Shown piece after piece: positions 3,201 to 5,893 of a stretch of DNA of 5,893 nucleotides; the first letter of the stretch is position 1; every line of letters starts with the position of its first letter. The DNA comes from Bacteroidales bacterium UBA7574 (GTDB lineage: Bacteria; Bacteroidota; Bacteroidia; Bacteroidales; Paludibacteraceae). A program made the translations under genes and the position numbers. The stretch covers positions 1-5,893 of the forward strand of contig DLLA01000195.1 in NCBI GenBank assembly GCA_002479035.1, written 5' to 3'. The notes under the pieces are model-generated. The model made no database searches, was not told the origin of the DNA, and saw only the letters and a program-made list of their open reading frames with translations.

Positions 3201-5893
3201 GACAAGATTCAACGTCGTAAACCATGGTCTGTATATAGTCCCTATTTCCCCTACTATGGAGAGTATGCGATAGTCAACAAAGTAGGTGTCAATGGCTGGT
3301 TGGAAGAGACAGCGCAACACGGTGCCGGAACACAGGATGCCGCCAAAGGCTATTGCCTATATGTGGATGGCGCACAGCAAGCGGGTAAGGTGATGTCGCT
3401 TTCCACAGATGTTCGTATATGTTCCGGACAACAACTATATTGTGCCGCATGGGTATGCAACCCCGGTGTAGTAAAGTCAAACGCAGTGAATCCCAATTTC
3501 CGTTTCGATGTAGAGGGACGTATTGCAGGCGGCAAATGGGAAACAGTCAGTTCTTTCTACACAGGTGAAATTAAAACAGGTACAGGTTGGCAGCAAATAC
3601 GTTTCCCCCTGGTATCGGCCCAAGACTATGACGAGTCACGGGTAACCATATATAATTTTGCGGCAACAAATGCGGACAACGATTTTCTCATCGATGACGT
3701 ATGGCTATACGCTTCACGATTGCCGCTCACTGCCTACCAAACCGTCACAGAGTGTGTGGAGGGCAGTTCGGATGAAGAGTTTGTTGCCTCGGTGATTCGC
3801 GTGGACTACACCAATTTCACAGGTGAAGAATCCACCACCCAAAATGTCTATTACCAATTCTACAACACCACCAACGATACCCCCGTATTGGGCAACTACT
3901 ACGTACATTCGGAGGACGACAATACCGCCGCGGAAGAAGAATGTGTGGCTGGCAATTGCTACGGACGCATACCACGCCCCGCAAAAAACTTTGAACCGAC
4001 AAAGGGTGATAGCATTTACAGCGATGCGGAAGCGTTTATTGCTGCCGTCAAGAAACAAATGGAAGATTTGTCTGCAGATGACGAGACTGCAAAGTCCGTC
4101 AAGGAAGACGGGCTCGCCAAGATAGGATTCGTAAAAGCAAAAAACAAGAAATTGAATGGTACGTACGACGAACATTGGGTGATGTATGTCGTGCAAATGA
4201 TGCCCGTCGCCAAGTTCAACAGCAAGGATAAATACGAAGTCCGTATGGCTTACTCAGAGCAGGAACTCTTGACCAACGACCTGCAATGTGCCTTGCGCAC
4301 CAACCTGCCTGTATATGAGCCCACGTCTTTCCGGTTCAACGGAATCACCTATCCTGCCGAGGGGCAATGTGCCAACGGGTTATACCCCATCGAGATGTTG
4401 GTGCAACAAGTGATTACTGACCAAGACACCAAACAAGAGGTCACTCTGTCCGGTTATGCCAAAGGCGACTGGCTCAAAGGTATGCACACTGATGATGTGT
4501 ACTATCGTGCCTACCTGCGCGGAGAATCTACTGCATCGAATGACTCGCTGAAGGCATACGACACGGATGCCCGCTACAAGCAGTACTACGGCTATGAACG
4601 CACTGCTGTGGAAACGGCTATCAAACGTATGCGACGTGAAACACTGAGGCGGGTGGACCAAAACAACAATCCGTACGAAGTGACCAACCCGAATTTCACG
4701 GTGTCAGATATCACGATGCTGAACACCAACGATTCCTGTTGGGCAGACGCGGACATGCAAGGCGATTCGTTTGAGCAGGACGGCAAACAAATCAGGTATT
4801 GCGATGTCATCAAAGACCTGTGCAATAGAGGGTTGCTATCGCTGTACAAAGAGCGCGATTACTTCTATATGCACTCTGCCGACACTATCCGATATTGGAT
4901 ATTTCCTATCGCCCGCACAGCCAAAGACACATACAGAGGAGAAGAATATATTCTCAATGAATGTGCCATACCCAAATACATCATGGTCTTCACAGACCCA
5001 AGCAAGTATGTCTTGGACCTCGGACAAGGCACCATACCCGACGGATATGAGGGCAAGATTACACGTGTGCGTGTGCCGTTATCACAGGCGAACAAACAGG
5101 TGAGTGTTCCCATTCGGGCCATTGGCGACGACGTTGTGCTGGCATGGAATAGTACGCAATTGGAACAAACCACCGATCCCAATATGGCAAAACAGATAGG
5201 GCAGAACACGTTCCGTTTGGCTTATGCACAGGATCGCAGATATGATCCCAATAACCCCAAAGCATACTACCTCAAAGGCGACACGATACACTTCTCGCCC
5301 ATCACAAACGAGTATATCAACAGCCTGTCGGATGCCGACAAACAGGGACTGAATGCCAATACGGCAACCATGCGCGCAGGCTATGAATACACTATGCGCA
5401 TACAAATGGTAACCAAAACCGGACAAACTACCGAGGAGAACTCCAATTGCCAAATCGGGCACACCTATTTTACCGTAGTGGTAGTGCCCGATACGCTCCT
5501 ATGGACCCCTACTGTTGCCAACGAAGAGGGACAATACGCATGGGGCGACGACCGTAACTGGCGAGGTATTGCAAACGGGAAAACTATGTCACAGGGCTAT
5601 GCTCCGTTGGCTTCCACATGCGTAATCCTACCCTCAGACCTCCCCGACACACAATACCCATACATTGAGAGTACCGCCACACGCTACCCCATCGATGTGA
5701 ACTATGCACCCAATGTATGCCGAAAAGTGCAACTATTTGCAAATGCCAAGTTGCTCGGACAGCAATATCTGCAGTACGATAGCGCCTATGTGGATGTGCC
5801 GATGACTTCTTCGCATTGGTACACGATGGCAGCACCACTCCAAGACGTGTATTCCGGCGATTTCTTCATTCCCCATACGGGCGAATACGGAGG
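216..5893 (+). CDS. giant exported multi-domain surface protein of Bacteroidales type, 3' end beyond window
   Basis: One uninterrupted frame of at least 1,892 codons runs off the right edge. Residue numbers in this annotation count from ATG 216; ATG 222 and GTG 225 are alternatives, and TAG 201-203 closes the frame upstream. Segments in order: short hydrophobic leader ending A-F-A (1-11); N-terminal beta region with L-W-R-I-Y-T-D-G (about 12-230); second beta region (about 230-445); BACON-like module (about 449-575); Tyr/Trp-rich centre with Y-M-R-W-Y-D-Y (about 576-950); jelly-roll-like carbohydrate-binding module (about 955-1175); charged helical stretch (about 1266-1315); uncharacterised region with a basic patch near 1470-1480; final beta region and W-x-x-D-x-x-N-W module (from about 1692). 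Roughly 28 cysteines are scattered through it, compatible with periplasmic passage and disulfides. No catalytic motif was recognised. A surface adhesin or glycan-binding role is inferred from the modules. A type IX secretion C-terminal signal may lie beyond the window but is not visible. No plausible ribosome-binding site or A-rich leader precedes the start. Confidence 0.93.
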   Translation, partial: MCMVSPLIAFAGDGYDEFQQNGVICSFGYPTKTDTVTITQAEYDKHYASGTAAHSFYERKETTGADGVVSFTYYRYDTKFEYMTAAKEGTTVTLEDTVSTHALWRIYTDGNHQFRYENVARGQWLKLETDKDSAVTLQLVNDTMQSSAIFHEKRDRILNISNRGRAFIFLKTTTPAKVTDEIYVYYNADKRAPYATTAQSKVHACYYEMWEYHADEKALSLTSSISNATGDVSLLTNQIVFSYADSATMVGNNGYTEQQATLSIQAEVTNSTYYHNIPANTCNYDPKRLVVSTERVDNPQVKFSPVWKDPNTKTNADEQQDSLHYSYLHPIDEENRPSKNHIWRHSLNAEQLGLTFDTIPYKEYGGRNVLMFETPTSTNSQWQAVVRPVGKSPIDMCLWDGAYWVRYKDTLVVTATLADSKVSAEVSVERVSCHVMSDYELKPHLSAAVLEFEQGGGTLTCHLDSIEEMAGLRVYRADERFVVHEVMERHKYEYQELANNGISCQWQVTNPYVGMSAPTWMTIDKKPQDDGTVTLTAEANLSGGMRTAAIQATVSKQVGNKVETGDALLTFEQKGLNDTGAAKFIPNPGASGYPLTEDHRQQVHTMETTIYYHPGENITLRLKERNFFGYMRWYDYHSGKDPQYHLEADGTVRTLPDFWAQFPYEKKSANEKFQSLNANPEHSHGLYCLIPREWISNPIDANDNDRLTMPAVYLEEALDLDIACDVSNYTDYEETFVKNSRGEDSLVSLKEPTLSYRQIFHLRPIHTNMMTDAYKNAIADSLTKCTNKTKKYYEEYNFSVPIGTPVNLQTQYELVRPQGATSPYCYWIHTKSGLKRPCANNDKRGYSEAWPWWFRWDGSHFTEQKNKEDDDFNVTGKGNYYNVQDYFRVKYDKDTIMMWAVWIVPGQGGTFGTNYTGDTIWLAKFTVEWFSEKSQYGPSSTPLVTLQDIEESYIMLANRNFDYNEPKTTEQILYGMPLPPDESTYGFAYPETVIHDKIQRRKPWSVYSPYFPYYGEYAIVNKVGVNGWLEETAQHGAGTQDAAKGYCLYVDGAQQAGKVMSLSTDVRICSGQQLYCAAWVCNPGVVKSNAVNPNFRFDVEGRIAGGKWETVSSFYTGEIKTGTGWQQIRFPLVSAQDYDESRVTIYNFAATNADNDFLIDDVWLYASRLPLTAYQTVTECVEGSSDEEFVASVIRVDYTNFTGEESTTQNVYYQFYNTTNDTPVLGNYYVHSEDDNTAAEEECVAGNCYGRIPRPAKNFEPTKGDSIYSDAEAFIAAVKKQMEDLSADDETAKSVKEDGLAKIGFVKAKNKKLNGTYDEHWVMYVVQMMPVAKFNSKDKYEVRMAYSEQELLTNDLQCALRTNLPVYEPTSFRFNGITYPAEGQCANGLYPIEMLVQQVITDQDTKQEVTLSGYAKGDWLKGMHTDDVYYRAYLRGESTASNDSLKAYDTDARYKQYYGYERTAVETAIKRMRRETLRRVDQNNNPYEVTNPNFTVSDITMLNTNDSCWADADMQGDSFEQDGKQIRYCDVIKDLCNRGLLSLYKERDYFYMHSADTIRYWIFPIARTAKDTYRGEEYILNECAIPKYIMVFTDPSKYVLDLGQGTIPDGYEGKITRVRVPLSQANKQVSVPIRAIGDDVVLAWNSTQLEQTTDPNMAKQIGQNTFRLAYAQDRRYDPNNPKAYYLKGDTIHFSPITNEYINSLSDADKQGLNANTATMRAGYEYTMRIQMVTKTGQTTEENSNCQIGHTYFTVVVVPDTLLWTPTVANEEGQYAWGDDRNWRGIANGKTMSQGYAPLASTCVILPSDLPDTQYPYIESTATRYPIDVNYAPNVCRKVQLFANAKLLGQQYLQYDSAYVDVPMTSSHWYTMAAPLQDVYSGDFFIPHTGEYG
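519..720 (+). other. N-terminal beta module, possibly beta-trefoil (ricin-B-like)
   Basis: Residues about 102-169 contain L-W-R-I-Y-T-D-G-N-H-Q-F-R-Y-E-N, then G-Q-W-L-K-L, then further short strands. A Trp, a Gly turn, an aromatic-rich strand with Asn, and a G-x-W/Y-L strand in this order recall a lobe of a ricin-B-type beta-trefoil lectin. Only one lobe is reasonably clear, and no repeated Q-x-W signature is seen. The fold call is tentative; a generic beta-sandwich is equally possible. Confidence 0.25.
1560..1940 (+). other. BACON-like domain with an internal insertion
   Basis: Residues about 449-575 follow the BACON pattern, a Bacteroidetes-associated Ig-like module usual in exported glycan-degrading and surface proteins. 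A first strand L-E-F-E-Q leads into G-G-G-T-L-T. Later come W506 in C-Q-W-Q-V, P-T-W520-M-T-I-D, the strand G-T-V-T-L-T-A-E-A-N540, then M545-R-T-A-A-I-Q-A-T-V, and finally L-T-F571-E-Q-K-G. The final hydrophobic-Q-x-G strand and the N...RTA-type strand are the most typical features. BACON domains are usually well under 100 residues. Here about 35 charged and aromatic residues (about 465-502) separate the first strand from the tryptophan strand. Binding to mucin or other glycans is known or proposed for the family but not shown for this copy. Confidence 0.65.
2025..2160 (+). other. conserved-looking Tyr/Trp motif block
   Basis: Residues about 604-648 read H-T-M-E-T-T-I-Y-Y-H-P-G-E, then I-T-L-R-L, then F-F-G-Y-M-R-W633-Y-D-Y-H-S-G-K-D-P. 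The alternation of strands and the dense aromatic motif look like the core of a beta domain rather than a linker. I have the impression of having met similar blocks in other giant Bacteroidales proteins, but I cannot assign a named family or a function. Confidence 0.4.
3078..3740 (+). other. jelly-roll, carbohydrate-binding-like domain
   Basis: Residues about 955-1175 have the shape of a galactose-binding-like/CBM4-type jelly roll. The opening is M-L-A-N-R-N960-F-D-Y. Next come G-Y-C1047-L-Y-V-D-G, L-S-T-D-V-R-I-C1069, L-Y-C1076-A-A-W-V-C1081-N-P, a strand pair F-R-F-D-V-E-G and G-K-W-E-T-V, then T-G-W-Q-Q-I-R-F-P-L. The close is Y-N-F-A-A-T-N-A-D-N-D-F-L-I-D1160-D1161-V-W-L-Y. The N-x-F-D opening and the I-D-D-V-W-L-Y close are the strongest signals. 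Four cysteines within 35 residues may form disulfides. Sugar binding is typical of the fold but the ligand is unknown. Confidence 0.5.
4008..4165 (+). other. charged, probably helical segment in a beta-rich protein
   Basis: Residues about 1265-1316 are rich in Ala, Lys, Glu and Asp (for example D1270-A-E-A-F-I-A-A-V-K-K-Q-M-E-D-L1285, then S-V-K-E-D-G and K-A-K-N-K-K). They lack the Thr/Val/Tyr alternation of the flanking sequence. The i/i+3/i+4 hydrophobic spacing suggests one or two helices, perhaps a helical insertion or spacer between beta modules. No repeat or named motif was recognised. Confidence 0.4.
5289..5893 (+). other. beta region and W-x-x-D-x-x-N-W module, cut by window edge
   Basis: Residues about 1692-1765 form a beta-sandwich-like stretch (I-H-F-S-P-I-T, then G-Y-E-Y-T-M-R-I-Q-M, then H-T-Y-F-T-V-V-V-V-P-D) that runs into L-L-W-T-P. 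Then come W1776-G-D-D-R-N-W1782, G-Y-A-P-L, C1802-V-I-L-P, and later L-Q-Y-D-S-A-Y-V-D-V, H-W-Y-T-M-A-A-P-L and V-Y-S-G-D-F-F at the edge. I recognise this order (VVP-x-x-L-x-W, D-x-N-W, a C/V-x-I-P strand, WYxMxAPL, YSGDF) from the C-terminal halves of giant Bacteroidales surface proteins. On that memory several hundred more residues would follow. No catalytic residues are recognisable. Confidence 0.45.

Noticed and set aside
3714..4196. 160-codon minus-strand open frame
   Set aside because: Antisense to the giant gene across the end of the jelly-roll module, the acidic linker and most of the helical segment. Its Gly/Val-rich runs are the reverse of plus-strand Asn/Thr codons.
1..5893. CRISPR array, tRNA, rRNA or insertion sequence
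   Set aside because: No regularly spaced repeats, cloverleaf, rRNA-like sequence or transposase reading was seen anywhere in the window.

Overview
The window is almost entirely one gene. A single plus-strand reading frame opens just after a TAG at 201-203. From the first ATG (216) it runs about 5.68 kb without a stop to the right edge, giving at least 1,892 codons with the 3' end missing. I checked by eye that the frame holds at several points (near 1380, 2400, 3000, 4011, 5451 and 5880). Every minus-strand open frame in the window lies opposite this gene and looks like a shadow.

The protein suggests a member of the Bacteroidales (Prevotella/Bacteroides-like). It is a very large, beta-rich, Tyr/Trp/Asn/Asp-rich exported protein. 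It has a BACON-like module ending in F-E-Q-K-G, a jelly-roll carbohydrate-binding-like module ending in N-D-F-L-I-D-D-V-W, and near the window end a W-x-x-D-x-x-N-W module followed by a GDFF motif. I recognise this style from giant hypothetical surface proteins of gut and oral Bacteroidales. Base composition looks mid-range by eye, which fits. No enzyme active site is recognisable, so the likely role is a cell-surface or secreted multi-domain adhesin or glycan-binding protein. That role is inferred from architecture only.

Layout. At 1-46 there may be the last codons of an upstream plus-strand membrane protein. The stretch 47-215 has no convincing gene. It holds a GC hairpin whose T-tract lies on the minus-strand side, helically phased AATT tracts, and two copies of a 15-base motif about 70 bases apart. 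It may be a dispersed intergenic element. From 216 (hydrophobic leader codons from 204) to 5893 is the giant gene. Order of segments: short hydrophobic leader; N-terminal beta region; second beta region; BACON-like module with an insertion; central Tyr/Trp-rich region; jelly-roll-like module; charged probably helical stretch; long uncharacterised region; beta module leading to the W-x-x-D-x-x-N-W module, cut by the window edge.

The oddest part is the gene's 5' end. The hydrophobic leader has no basic N-terminal part, its hydrophobic codons begin upstream of the first ATG directly behind a stop, and the repeat-bearing intergenic sequence abuts it. The native start may have been displaced or mutated.
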